A stretch of DNA of 50,442 bases from JBALVT01 sp045110675 (GTDB taxonomy: Bacteria > Pseudomonadota > Gammaproteobacteria > Pseudomonadales > Halieaceae), in assembly GCA_045110675.1 (NCBI GenBank), contig JBGCGJ010000070.1, positions 1 to 50,442 on the forward strand. Reading direction: 5' to 3'. Within the stretch, counting starts at the first letter, position 1; the number at the start of each line of letters is the position of its first letter. Position numbers and translations under genes: made by a program. The notes under the pieces are model-generated. The model was not told the DNA's origin, ran no database searches, and saw only the letters and a program-made list of their open reading frames with translations. Below, in pieces: positions 16,018 to 24,993 of this stretch.

Positions 16018-16329
16018 TTAAGCCGAGATACCAGTAATCTTCACTTCCGTGTACCACTGGCGATGACCAGTTTGCTTGCGGTAGTGCTTACGGCGGTTAA
16101 ATTTAATGATTGTGATCTTTTTGTGACGACCGTGGGCGACGACTTCGGCAGTGACTTTGCTGCCGGCCACCGTCGGTGTGCCTATTTTCACGTCATCACC
16201 ACCGCCAACCATGAGAACCTTGTCGAACTCGACCGTCTCTCCAGTGGCAGTTTCAATTTTTTCCAACTTGAGGGTCTCGCCCTCTACAACACGGTGCTGC
16301 TTGCCACCGCTTTCTATTACTGCGTACAT
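16018..16329 (-). CDS. rplU: 50S ribosomal protein L21
   Basis: 103 residues, the E. coli length. MYAVIESGGKQHRVVEGE at the N-terminus and the basic HGRHKKITIIKFNRRKHYRK block (89-94% conserved-looking by eye, not computed) are diagnostic. L21 binds 23S rRNA domain II and contacts L20. The ATG follows GGAGTAGGAC. It is the first gene of rplU-rpmA-obgE-proB, behind a leader that contains a terminator-like stem. Confidence 0.96.
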   Translation of the reverse strand: MYAVIESGGKQHRVVEGETLKLEKIETATGETVEFDKVLMVGGGDDVKIGTPTVAGSKVTAEVVAHGRHKKITIIKFNRRKHYRKQTGHRQWYTEVKITGISA

Positions 16330-16363
16330 GTCCTACTCCGTTTAATTAGCCTGCTCGCTGTTG

Positions 16364-16387
16364 AAAAAAACCCTTTGAAATCAAGGG
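16364..16387 (-). promoter_or_regulatory. Terminator-like stem in the rplU leader (possible attenuator)
   Basis: On the minus strand CCCTT-gatttca-AAGGG is followed directly by seven T (complement of 16364-16370), 34 bases before the rplU ATG. A TATAGT (complement of 16405-16410) upstream could be the -10 element, without a good -35. The stem is only five base pairs, so activity is uncertain. Confidence 0.45.
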
Positions 16388-16544
16388 GGCAGAGCGCGGC
16401 ACAAACTATAGTCATCAACCACCGGCTAACTGCTAGGAACACAGAAGCGGGCAGAGGGCGGCGATTTTACTCAAATAGTCGCACCTCGGCAAGCGTTATT
16501 TCCTAAGAAAGACAATAACTTAGATCAACCTTACTCCAGCTAGC

Positions 16545-16573
16545 TTGACACTAACACGGGCACCCAATAGCAT
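16545..16573 (+). promoter_or_regulatory. Sigma-70 promoter of ispB
   Basis: TTGACA at 16545-16550, a 17-base spacer and TAGCAT at 16568-16573. The predicted start near 16580 leaves a leader of about 22 bases before the ATG at 16602. Confidence 0.75.
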
Positions 16574-16601
16574 GCCCGGGCACTCTGAAAGCTAATTGTT
16601 C

Positions 16602-17564
16602 ATGCAAAAGATACGCGCCACCGTCGCCGCTGAGTTTGATGCGGTGAACCAGCTCATAGTCGATCAACTGCAATCCGATGTTCCCATGGTCGAAAACGTA
16701 GGCCACTACATTGTGGATGCAGGCGGCAAGCGCCTGCGCCCCCTACTGGTGCTGCTCAATGGGGCCGCCCAGAAATGTAACAACCAGAACCTGATCAAGT
16801 TCGCAGCTGTCATTGAATTCATCCATACAGCAACACTCCTGCACGACGACGTGGTGGACATCTCCAGCCTCCGCCGCGGCCGCCCGACCGCCAACGCTGA
16901 ATTTGGCAATGCCCCGAGCGTTCTAGTCGGAGATTTTTTGTATACCCGGGCTTTTCAATTGTTGGTGCAGATCCAGGATATGGATATTCTCAAGCATATG
17001 GCGGACACCACAAACACGATCGCTGAAGGAGAAGTTTTACAACTGAGCAGAGCGGGAGATGCCGATACCAATGAACAGCAATACCTAGACGTAATCACTC
17101 GAAAAACCGCTATTTTATTTGCCGCGGCGTGCTACGGTGCCTCCGCTTTGGCGGGCGCTCAAGAAGCCTCTCGCCTGCAACAGCACGCTTTTGGCCTTAA
17201 CCTGGGCATTGCGTTCCAAATGATTGACGATGTTCTGGACTACGCTGGCGATACCGAAACAATGGGGAAGAACATTGGTGATGACCTCACCGAAGGCAAA
17301 ACCACGCTCCCTTTAATCTACACCCTCATACACGGTAACTCTGATTGTCAGAAACTTGTGAGAACAGCCATCACGAGTAAAAGCGCGGAAAACATTGACG
17401 CAATAATAGCAGCAGTCAATGATTGTGGTGCTCTCGATTACACACGCGATCGTGCAAAACATTATCACGATCTTGCGCTCCAAAGCCTCGACCTACTCCC
17501 CGCTAGTCCCTGGAGAGAGGCTATGACGGAATTGACCGCACTCTCTGTTAATCGCGATCACTAA
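16602..17564 (+). CDS. ispB: Octaprenyl diphosphate synthase
   Basis: 320 residues from the ATG at 16602 (a TTG at 16596 is also in frame). It is a trans-polyprenyl synthase that makes the ubiquinone side chain by adding isopentenyl units to farnesyl diphosphate. The first Asp-rich motif LLHDDVVD (about 82-89), GGKRLRP (43-49) and the second motif MIDDVLDY (about 208-215) are intact. It is divergent from rplU, as in Pseudomonas and E. coli. Chain length cannot be fixed from sequence, but octaprenyl or nonaprenyl is expected. Confidence 0.93.
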   Translation: MQKIRATVAAEFDAVNQLIVDQLQSDVPMVENVGHYIVDAGGKRLRPLLVLLNGAAQKCNNQNLIKFAAVIEFIHTATLLHDDVVDISSLRRGRPTANAEFGNAPSVLVGDFLYTRAFQLLVQIQDMDILKHMADTTNTIAEGEVLQLSRAGDADTNEQQYLDVITRKTAILFAAACYGASALAGAQEASRLQQHAFGLNLGIAFQMIDDVLDYAGDTETMGKNIGDDLTEGKTTLPLIYTLIHGNSDCQKLVRTAITSKSAENIDAIIAAVNDCGALDYTRDRAKHYHDLALQSLDLLPASPWREAMTELTALSVNRDH

Positions 17565-17647
17565 ATCCAGTTCTAAAGCGTTCAATTGCGCTAGATCGGA
17601 CAGCTTCATATACTTTCTCTCACTCCTTTCAAGGATTCGGCGAGCTA

Positions 17648-19297
17648 ATGACAGCAAATCAGCTACTCAATCAGTTATCTTCTTATGAAGCCTTAGTTCA
17701 CCAATCTAAGGCTCTGGCCTCTAAATCCATCTCCGAAATGTTCGACTCGGATCCAGCTCGCGCAGATGATTTCATTGCAAGCGCAGCTGGATTAACCCTC
17801 GACTATTCCAAAGCACTACTCGATCGATCAGCGCGAAAAACCCTTCTAGATTTGGCGGAAGACGCTCAATGGCTCGGCAAAGTAAGCGCCATGATGCGAG
17901 GGGAACTGATCAATAAAACTGAAAACAGGGCGGCCCTGCACACGCTTTTGAGGGCGAGCTCGCACAACGGCCTGCCCGATTTGTATTCGCAGGTGAACGA
18001 GACGCGTCTGCGGATGAAGCACTGGACCGAACAGATCAACGAGGGAAGGCTCACGGGTTTTTCCGGCCAAACCATTACCGACGTCGTCAATATCGGTATC
18101 GGCGGCTCTGACCTGGGGCCTCGCCTCGCCACCGAAGCACTCACCCCGTTTCACGGTACTATCGCCTGCCACTACGTTGCCAACGTCGATCCCGCCGACA
18201 TACAGGGTCTGCTACTCAATCTTAATCCCGCCTCCACTTTGTTCATTATATGCTCCAAGTCATTCCGCACGCAGGAGACACTCACCAATGGGCTCGCCGC
18301 CAGATCATGGCTAATGAACGCAGGGGCGACTGAGGGTGACCTGGAAAAACATTTTCTGGCGATTACGACCAATCTTAAAGCTGCAGCCGAATTTGGTGTC
18401 CCAAATGACAACTGCCTGCCAATCTGGGATTGGGTAGGCGGGCGGTATTCCGTATGGTCCGCAGTGGGTTTAAGCACTGCAATCGCTGTGGGCTGGGATA
18501 ACTTTAGCCGATTTCTTCGGGGCGCCGAAGCGATGGATCTTCATTTTCACACTGCGCCAGCGGAGAAAAATCTCCCTTTGCTGATGAGTCTATTGGAGGT
18601 GTGGTACTGCAATTTCTTCGATGCAGAAAACCATGTCGTACTCCCCTACAGCAATCACCTACAAAAGCTACCCGATTTTTTACAGCAGCTCACAATGGAG
18701 AGTAATGGCAAACGCGTTTCTGCCGACGGCACGCCTGTAGACTATGATACCGGACCCATTCTTTGGGGCGCTGCAGGAACAATGGGCCAGCATTCTTTTC
18801 ACCAACTACTTCATCAAGGCACCCGCCTGTGTCCTGTCGATTTTGTACTGCCGCTATCAACTCACACAGGCATGACGGAGCAGCACCGAATGCTGGTGGC
18901 TAATTGCCTAGCGCAGAGCAGAACTCTGATGATTGGCAGGTCGGTTGAACAAGCGCAGGCTAAACTGCTAAGTCGCGGGGCAATAACGCTAGAGGCAGAA
19001 GCATTGGCTGCGCACCTGGCTATGCCAGGAAACCGGCCAAGTAATGTAATAACAATGGACCAGCTATCACCTGAAACGCTTGGTGCACTGCTAGCGCTAT
19101 ATGAACATCGAACTTTTTGTAGTGCTGTGTTTTGGGGAATCAATCCATTCGACCAATGGGGTGTAGAGTTGGGCAAAGAGATCGGAGTTGAGATTTTAAA
19201 ATCGATGTCTGAGCAAAACAGTTCTGAAATCGCAAAAATGGACGCTTCAACAGAGCGACTAATCGCCAGTTGGCGTCGTGTAACTAATCCAGACTAG
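17648..19297 (+). CDS. pgi: Glucose-6-phosphate isomerase
   Basis: 549 residues, equal to E. coli Pgi. It interconverts glucose-6-phosphate and fructose-6-phosphate in the cytosol. Seen: IGIGGSDLGPRLATEAL (about 150-166), WDWVGGRYSVWSAVGL, the catalytic Glu in MESNGK (about 352-357) and GTMGQHSFHQLLHQGT (about 377-392) with the catalytic His. It supplies fructose-6-phosphate to the manC/manB branch encoded just downstream on the other strand. Its TAG stop lies inside the CTAG that also ends manB. Confidence 0.97.
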   Translation: MTANQLLNQLSSYEALVHQSKALASKSISEMFDSDPARADDFIASAAGLTLDYSKALLDRSARKTLLDLAEDAQWLGKVSAMMRGELINKTENRAALHTLLRASSHNGLPDLYSQVNETRLRMKHWTEQINEGRLTGFSGQTITDVVNIGIGGSDLGPRLATEALTPFHGTIACHYVANVDPADIQGLLLNLNPASTLFIICSKSFRTQETLTNGLAARSWLMNAGATEGDLEKHFLAITTNLKAAAEFGVPNDNCLPIWDWVGGRYSVWSAVGLSTAIAVGWDNFSRFLRGAEAMDLHFHTAPAEKNLPLLMSLLEVWYCNFFDAENHVVLPYSNHLQKLPDFLQQLTMESNGKRVSADGTPVDYDTGPILWGAAGTMGQHSFHQLLHQGTRLCPVDFVLPLSTHTGMTEQHRMLVANCLAQSRTLMIGRSVEQAQAKLLSRGAITLEAEALAAHLAMPGNRPSNVITMDQLSPETLGALLALYEHRTFCSAVFWGINPFDQWGVELGKEIGVEILKSMSEQNSSEIAKMDASTERLIASWRRVTNPD

Positions 19298-20643
19298 GCG
19301 TCTATTAGAGTCAGCAGCTCCTGGGTTTTCGCTTCCATCAACGCCAGATCGGCGCGACTCTCTACATTCAGCCTGACGACAGGTTCAGTATTCGACATAC
19401 GCAAGTTAAACCGCCAGTTTGCGAAACTCATACTTAAACCATCAACATGCTCGATCTCAATCGCATCAGCTTGGTAAGTCGCCTCAGCTAAAGCAAGAAT
19501 TTTGGCGGGATTATCTATTGTTCGATTAATCTCACCGCTGCAGGGAAAAGCCGCCTGGCGTTGTGCGACCATCGCAGACAGCGGACTGTGTTGCACCGCC
19601 ATTAGCCCGGCGACCAACAACCAGGGAATCATCCCGCTGTCGCAATAAGCAAAATCACGGAAGTAGTGATGAGCACTCATTTCACCGCCATATATAGCAT
19701 CTTCCAGCCGCATCCTTTCTTTTATGAATGCGTGTCCGGTTTTACTCTGCACCGCTTCGCCACCGCCGGATTGAACAATATCCACGGTATTCCAGGTCAG
19801 ACGAGGGTCGTGGACAATTTTAGAACCCGTTTGTTGCGAGAGAAAAGCCTGGGCTAGCAGTCCAACAATGTAATAGCCCTCTATAAAATCGCCGTTTTCA
19901 TCAAAAAAGAAACAGCGATCAAAATCCCCGTCCCAGGCGATGGCCATATCGGCGCCATATTCCATCACCGCCTCTATAGCAGCTGCTCGGTTCTCTGGCA
20001 GCAGCGGATTGGGAACACCGTTGGGGAAGTTTCCATCTGGCTCGTGATGAAGTTTGATAAATTCAAAGGGCAAAAGTGGTTCCAACAGATCGATAACGCG
20101 CCCCGCACCTCCATTGCCAGCATCCACAACAATCTTCAAGGGACTTAGTTTGTCAGTTTCAACATAGGATAGCAGGTGCTCGACATAGGCCGATGAAATA
20201 TCCAGCGGACGCAAAACACCAGGTTCTGGTGCGAGGGTGAAATCATCGTTTTCAGCAAGGTCTTTGATAGCGAACAGGCCGCTGTCTCCCGAAATAGGCC
20301 TGGAACCTTCCCGAACAAATTTCATACCGTTGTAGTCTTTTGGGTTATGGCTGGCAGTCACAACGATGCCGCCATCCATTTCTGCATGCGAGGTCGCAAA
20401 ATAAATCTCTTCTGTACCGCACATGCCGATGTCATAGACGTCGACGCCTTGTTCGATAAGCCCTCTAACCAGAGCGGCTTTTATCGCCTCGCTACTCAAA
20501 CGTATATCGTGACCTACGACAACTTTTTTAGGTTTTACAATTTCAGCGAAAGCGCGTCCAATCCGGCGGGCAATGTCTTCATTAAGCTGGTCCGGAACTC
20601 GGCCTCTGACATCGTAGGCTTTGAAACAAGTTATCGATTGCAT
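19294..20643 (-). CDS. manB: Phosphomannomutase/phosphoglucomutase
   Basis: 449 residues; the ATG at 20643 is preferred over a TTG at 20649. The alpha-D-phosphohexomutase landmarks are complete: phosphoserine loop VVTASHNPKDYNGMKF (about 97-112), metal loop DGDFDR (about 240-245), sugar loop GEMSAHHYFRD (about 322-332) and phosphate loop RMSNTEPVVR. It converts mannose-6-phosphate to mannose-1-phosphate and, if dual like AlgC, glucose-6-phosphate to glucose-1-phosphate, feeding the manC and galU products encoded upstream. The gene lies 15 bases after galU. Confidence 0.92.
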   Translation of the reverse strand: MQSITCFKAYDVRGRVPDQLNEDIARRIGRAFAEIVKPKKVVVGHDIRLSSEAIKAALVRGLIEQGVDVYDIGMCGTEEIYFATSHAEMDGGIVVTASHNPKDYNGMKFVREGSRPISGDSGLFAIKDLAENDDFTLAPEPGVLRPLDISSAYVEHLLSYVETDKLSPLKIVVDAGNGGAGRVIDLLEPLLPFEFIKLHHEPDGNFPNGVPNPLLPENRAAAIEAVMEYGADMAIAWDGDFDRCFFFDENGDFIEGYYIVGLLAQAFLSQQTGSKIVHDPRLTWNTVDIVQSGGGEAVQSKTGHAFIKERMRLEDAIYGGEMSAHHYFRDFAYCDSGMIPWLLVAGLMAVQHSPLSAMVAQRQAAFPCSGEINRTIDNPAKILALAEATYQADAIEIEHVDGLSMSFANWRFNLRMSNTEPVVRLNVESRADLALMEAKTQELLTLIDA

Positions 20644-20658
20644 GCACAAAAACCGCAG

Positions 20659-21486
20659 TTAAAGCTCAACATAATGATTTTCATAAACATAATTTGTCGC
20701 CTCTATAAACCCTGGAATGCTGCCACAATCAAAACGCCGACCCTCGAACTTGTATGCCATTACGCAGCCTTTTTGTGCCTGGGTCATGAGGGCATCCGTG
20801 ATTTGCACCTCGCCATTTGCACCGGGGGCAGTGTCACGGAGGATGTCAAAAATATCGGGGGTTAGAATATATCGACCAATAATAGCAAGGTTTGATGGAG
20901 CATCTTCCTGGGCCGGTTTTTCAACCATATTGTCTACCCGGTACAAACCCTCCTTGAGTGCTTCCCCTGAAATAACACCGTATTTGTGTACCTCGCTCAT
21001 CGGCACTTCCTGGACTGCAACAATAGAGCAGCGGAACTGCTTATACAGCTCAACCATTTGTGAGAGCACACCAGGTCCTTCATTGAGACACAAGTCATCC
21101 GATAAAAGAACGCCGAAAGGTTCGTTGCCGATCAATGCCTCTCCCGTCAAAATGGCGTGGCCCAGCCCCTTCATCTCTCGCTGGCGTATCATCGTAAATT
21201 CGCCTTCTGCCTGAAGGTCGCGAATACTTTTAAGGAGCGTTTCCTTATTCGAGCCGGATATCTGATGCTCTAATTCAAAGCTAATATCAAAGTGATCTGA
21301 TATTGCCCTTTTGCCCCGTCCAGTGACCATAGCGCACGTCTTCATACCTGCGGCTATCGCCTCCTCAACCCCATATTGCACCAGAGGTTTATTGACAATA
21401 GGTAGCATTTCCTTGGGCATGCTCTTGGTGGCCGGTAGAAATCTGGTGCCGTATCCCGCTACAGGAAACATGCATTTGTTAATCAT
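20659..21486 (-). CDS. galU: UTP-glucose-1-phosphate uridylyltransferase
   Basis: 275 residues. PVAGYGTRFLPATKSMPKEM (8-27) with the catalytic Lys, LPIVNKPLVQY, and the later VEKPAQEDAPSNLAIIGRY are diagnostic of GalU. It makes UDP-glucose for LPS, exopolysaccharide and glycan synthesis. It lies between manC (18 bases) and manB (15 bases) in a three-gene sugar-nucleotide operon. No glycosyltransferase genes are adjacent in the window. Confidence 0.95.
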   Translation of the reverse strand: MINKCMFPVAGYGTRFLPATKSMPKEMLPIVNKPLVQYGVEEAIAAGMKTCAMVTGRGKRAISDHFDISFELEHQISGSNKETLLKSIRDLQAEGEFTMIRQREMKGLGHAILTGEALIGNEPFGVLLSDDLCLNEGPGVLSQMVELYKQFRCSIVAVQEVPMSEVHKYGVISGEALKEGLYRVDNMVEKPAQEDAPSNLAIIGRYILTPDIFDILRDTAPGANGEVQITDALMTQAQKGCVMAYKFEGRRFDCGSIPGFIEATNYVYENHYVEL

Positions 21487-21504
21487 ATTGCGCCTAACCT
21501 CAAA

Positions 21505-22914
21505 CTATTCGCTACGCCCATAAACATCTTCAAAACGCACAATATCATCCTCACCCAAATACGCCCCAGACTGAACTTCTATCAATTCCAAAGGAATGCG
21601 GCCAGGATTTGCCAAGCGGTGTTTGTGCCCCAGAGGGATGTAGGTGGATTCGTCCTCCTGAAGCATAAACACTTTATCTTCACAGGTAACCTCGGCGGTA
21701 CCGTGTACCATAATCCAGTGCTCGGCACGGTGATGGTGCATTTGCAGGGACAATGTCGCACCCGGATTTACAATTATTCGCTTAACCTGAAATCTATCGG
21801 CACTCACTAGAGATTCGTAAGAACCCCAAGGGCGATATACTCGCCGGTGCAAAAGAGCCTCGGAGCGTTGTTCTGCTTTGAGGCGATTGACGATCTGCTT
21901 AACATCCTGAACTTTTTCCCTATCGGCGACAAGTATCGCGTCGCTGGTTTCTACGACGACCAAATTTTCCACACCTGTCGCTGCAACCAGGCGAGAATCA
22001 CTTCGAAAGTAACTGTTATGGCAGTTGTCCAGCATGACATCGCCTACAGAGGCGTTACCTCGTGAATCCTTTGCTGCGACATCCCACAGCGCAGACCAAG
22101 CACCAACGTCACTCCAACCACAATCTAGGGAAACCACAGCACCGCGATCCGTTTTTTCCATAACAGCATAGTCAATACTGTCACTTGGGCAGGCTAGAAA
22201 CGAATCTTTGTCTGGTCGAATAAAGTCAAGATCGGTGGTGGCCTTAGACATAGATTCTTTACATATCTCCAGAATCTGCGGCGCTAAGCGACCCAACTCT
22301 TCCAAGTACGTGTTCGCGGAGAGCAAAAACATACCGCTGTTCCAAAGAAAATCACCGCTGGCCAAGTATTCCCGGGCCGTCGCCAAGTCTGGTTTCTCAA
22401 CAAAACGATCCAGCGCATAAAGCTTTTCGCCTTTTGATGCACCGCATTTGATGTATCCATAGCCGGTTTCAGGCTGTGTCGGGACGACGCCAAACGTCAT
22501 CAATTGCCCCTCGGTAGCCAGCGGCAAAGCCCGCTGGATAGTGGTAACAAAAGAGGGTACATCTTGAATTAAATGGTCAGCCGGCAACACCAGCATAATC
22601 GCATCTGCATCTATTGCCACGGCTTTCAATGCAGCCAGAGCCACCGCCGGTGCGGTATTGCGACCCTGCGGTTCCAAAATCAAACTGCCAGCGGACAGTT
22701 TCAACTGACGCAATTGCTCTGCGACCATGAAACGATGATCTTCATTGCAAACCACGATCGGGTTTGCCGCCTGTAAATCAGAAGTCCGCTTCAAGGTGTC
22801 TTGCAACATCGACAATTCACTCGCCAGGGGCAAGAATTGTTTGGGATGAGCTTCTCTGGATACCGGCCACAATCTACTGCCGACACCGCCTGATAACAAT
22901 ACGGGTATTAACAT
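21505..22914 (-). CDS. manC: Bifunctional mannose-1-phosphate guanylyltransferase/mannose-6-phosphate isomerase
   Basis: 469 residues from the ATG at 22914, which has CAGGATTTCG before it; the frame upstream to 22971 does not resemble the family. The N-terminal GDP-mannose pyrophosphorylase domain begins VLLSGGVGSRLWPVSREAHP (5-24). The C-terminal type II isomerase cupin (about 340-465) has the metal-binding QMHHHRAEHW and YIPLGHKHRL. It catalyses the first and last steps of fructose-6-phosphate to GDP-mannose, with ManB in between. It is the first gene of manC-galU-manB. Confidence 0.95.
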   Translation of the reverse strand: MLIPVLLSGGVGSRLWPVSREAHPKQFLPLASELSMLQDTLKRTSDLQAANPIVVCNEDHRFMVAEQLRQLKLSAGSLILEPQGRNTAPAVALAALKAVAIDADAIMLVLPADHLIQDVPSFVTTIQRALPLATEGQLMTFGVVPTQPETGYGYIKCGASKGEKLYALDRFVEKPDLATAREYLASGDFLWNSGMFLLSANTYLEELGRLAPQILEICKESMSKATTDLDFIRPDKDSFLACPSDSIDYAVMEKTDRGAVVSLDCGWSDVGAWSALWDVAAKDSRGNASVGDVMLDNCHNSYFRSDSRLVAATGVENLVVVETSDAILVADREKVQDVKQIVNRLKAEQRSEALLHRRVYRPWGSYESLVSADRFQVKRIIVNPGATLSLQMHHHRAEHWIMVHGTAEVTCEDKVFMLQEDESTYIPLGHKHRLANPGRIPLELIEVQSGAYLGEDDIVRFEDVYGRSE

Positions 22915-23177
22915 CGAAATCCTGAATTTAGCGCGATGAACGGCCACCCTGCATTTAGCGAAAACAACCATCCAATTACATTTTTATGGGCAATTCATGT
23001 TATCCCAGGCCGCAATTTTTGGCCAGTGCGCACCCTGGGTCTTTCTCGTATCACCTATAGACTTGTGAGCTACTTCAACTAAAATAGGCCCGCTAAACCA
23101 AATCCAGCATTTTCGAATGAGTTTTCGGTCTGCATGGAATCTTGGAGCCTCGCCTCAATGGCCAACTTGGAAGACCT

Positions 23178-23693
23178 ATGACTGCAAAAAACTCATATAA
23201 CAAGCAAGAGCTAGTAGATTGCGGCCATGGAAAGCTGTTTGGCCCTGGTAACGCTAGACTGCCAGTGGACAACATGCTGATGCTGGATCGGATAAATCAC
23301 ATTAGCTCAGAGGGAGGTTTGTTCGACAAAGGTGAAATTATCGCGGAGTTGGATATAACACCTGACCTGTGGTTCTTCGATTGTCACTTCCCATCTGACC
23401 CGGTGATGCCCGGATGCCTTGGACTCGACGCCATGTGGCAGCTCGTTGGTTTTTTTCTGGGTTGGAGAGGCAACCCAGGTAGAGGACGTGCGCTGGGGTG
23501 CGGCGAGGTAAAATTTACCGGAGAGATCAAACCAAGCTCCTCCAAAGTAACTTACAACATCAATATTAAGAGAATCATCGAGCGAAAACTCGTGATGGGT
23601 ATTGCAGATGGCACGGTATCAGTAGACGGCGCCGAAATTTATACGGCCAGCGGATTGCGCGTCGGTTTATTTCAACCTTCAGAGACCTTTTAA
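23178..23693 (+). CDS. fabA: 3-hydroxydecanoyl-ACP dehydratase/isomerase FabA
   Basis: 171 residues (E. coli 172) from the ATG at 23178, with GGAAG before it; the frame from 23142 is rejected. FabA dehydrates 3-hydroxydecanoyl-ACP and isomerises the trans-2 to the cis-3 double bond, the branch point to unsaturated fatty acids. The catalytic His in FFDCHFPSDPVMPGCLGLDA (about 65-84) and its partner Asp are present. The fabA-fabB pair is the gammaproteobacterial anaerobic pathway. No FabR or DesT operator was recognised upstream. Confidence 0.96.
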   Translation: MTAKNSYNKQELVDCGHGKLFGPGNARLPVDNMLMLDRINHISSEGGLFDKGEIIAELDITPDLWFFDCHFPSDPVMPGCLGLDAMWQLVGFFLGWRGNPGRGRALGCGEVKFTGEIKPSSSKVTYNINIKRIIERKLVMGIADGTVSVDGAEIYTASGLRVGLFQPSETF

Positions 23694-23696
23694 TCT

Positions 23697-24923
23697 ATGA
23701 GTAGAAGAGTAGTCGTAAGCGGCCTTGGAATCGTTTCCTGTCTCGGCAATGATGCGAAAACAGTTACCGAATCTCTCTACGAGGGCAGATCCGGCATAAG
23801 CACGCATCAGGAACACATTGACATCGGCATGCGATCACACATCGCGGGTGTTCCCAGTATAGATATCAAAGAACTGATTGATCGAAAGCAGTTGCGCTTT
23901 ATGGGTGACGCTGCATCCTTTGCCTACATTTCGATGCAACAAGCAATCGCCGATGCAGGACTGGAGGAATCTGAAGTCTCCAATGTCAGAACCGGAATCA
24001 TCGCCGGCTCTGGGGGGGCATCCTCTGCCAGCCAAACCGAGGCCGCTGATATTCTTCGAGAGAAAGGCTTGCGAAGAGTCGGCCCCTACCGGGTTACCCA
24101 GACCATGGGTAGCACTGTATCCGCTTGCCTGGCGACACCGTTTAAAATCAAGGGTGTAAATTACTCAATCTCATCTGCTTGCTCCACCAGCGCGCACTGC
24201 ATTGGCAACGCCATGGAGCAAATCCAACTCAATAAGCAAGATATTGTATTCGCCGGTGGTGGTGAAGAACTACACTGGACCTTAAGCAGTTTGTTCGACG
24301 CAATGGGCGCACTGTCTACCAAATATAATGAAACACCTGAGCGCGCTTCACGCGCCTACGATGCCGACAGAGACGGCTTCGTTATCGCCGGTGGTGGCGG
24401 CATGTTGGTCTTGGAAGAGCTCGAGCACGCCAAGGCGCGCGGTGCAAAGATTTACGCGGAGCTTGTAGGCTACGGTGCGACCTCGGACGGCTACGACATG
24501 GTCTCACCTTCAGGCGAAGGAGCGGTGAGGTGTATGCAACAAGCACTCGCAACGGTGACTGGCCCAGTCGACTATATCAACGCGCACGGCACGAGCACTC
24601 CGGCAGGTGATATGCAGGAATTAAAGGCGGTTAAATCGGCTTATGAAAGTACTGCAAACATACCCATCATAGGTTCAACGAAGTCCCTATCTGGGCATTC
24701 ACTGGGCGCTGCGGGCGTCCAGGAAGCGATATACAGCCTGTTGATGCAACAGGGGAATTTCATTGCAGCATCTGCAAATATCGAAAACCTGGACCCCGAG
24801 GCCGGATCACTTCCGATCGCTATTTCACGTCACGACGATGTAGATTTACAACGCGTTATGTCGAATAGTTTTGGCTTCGGTGGCACCAACGCGTCACTGG
24901 TTTTCGAAAAGTACTCAGCCTAG
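23697..24923 (+). CDS. fabB: 3-oxoacyl-ACP synthase I FabB
   Basis: 408 residues. The KAS I triad is visible: Cys in SISSACSTSAHCIGNA (about 163), His in NAHGTSTPAGD (about 300) and His in SLSGHSLGAAG (about 335). It elongates the cis-3-decenoyl-ACP made by FabA. It starts 3 bases after the fabA stop without a clear ribosome site, so translational coupling is likely. Confidence 0.96.
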   Translation: MSRRVVVSGLGIVSCLGNDAKTVTESLYEGRSGISTHQEHIDIGMRSHIAGVPSIDIKELIDRKQLRFMGDAASFAYISMQQAIADAGLEESEVSNVRTGIIAGSGGASSASQTEAADILREKGLRRVGPYRVTQTMGSTVSACLATPFKIKGVNYSISSACSTSAHCIGNAMEQIQLNKQDIVFAGGGEELHWTLSSLFDAMGALSTKYNETPERASRAYDADRDGFVIAGGGGMLVLEELEHAKARGAKIYAELVGYGATSDGYDMVSPSGEGAVRCMQQALATVTGPVDYINAHGTSTPAGDMQELKAVKSAYESTANIPIIGSTKSLSGHSLGAAGVQEAIYSLLMQQGNFIAASANIENLDPEAGSLPIAISRHDDVDLQRVMSNSFGFGGTNASLVFEKYSA

Positions 24924-24993
24924 ACTTCTCGCTAGCCAATTCCTATTTGGAAGGCTATTCTCCACGTTCAATATTTGGTGGACAGGAAGTGCG

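Noticed and set aside
22915..23177. Fatty-acid regulator operator (FabR or DesT type) before fabA
   Set aside because: No inverted repeat resembling the known operators was seen between manC and fabA.
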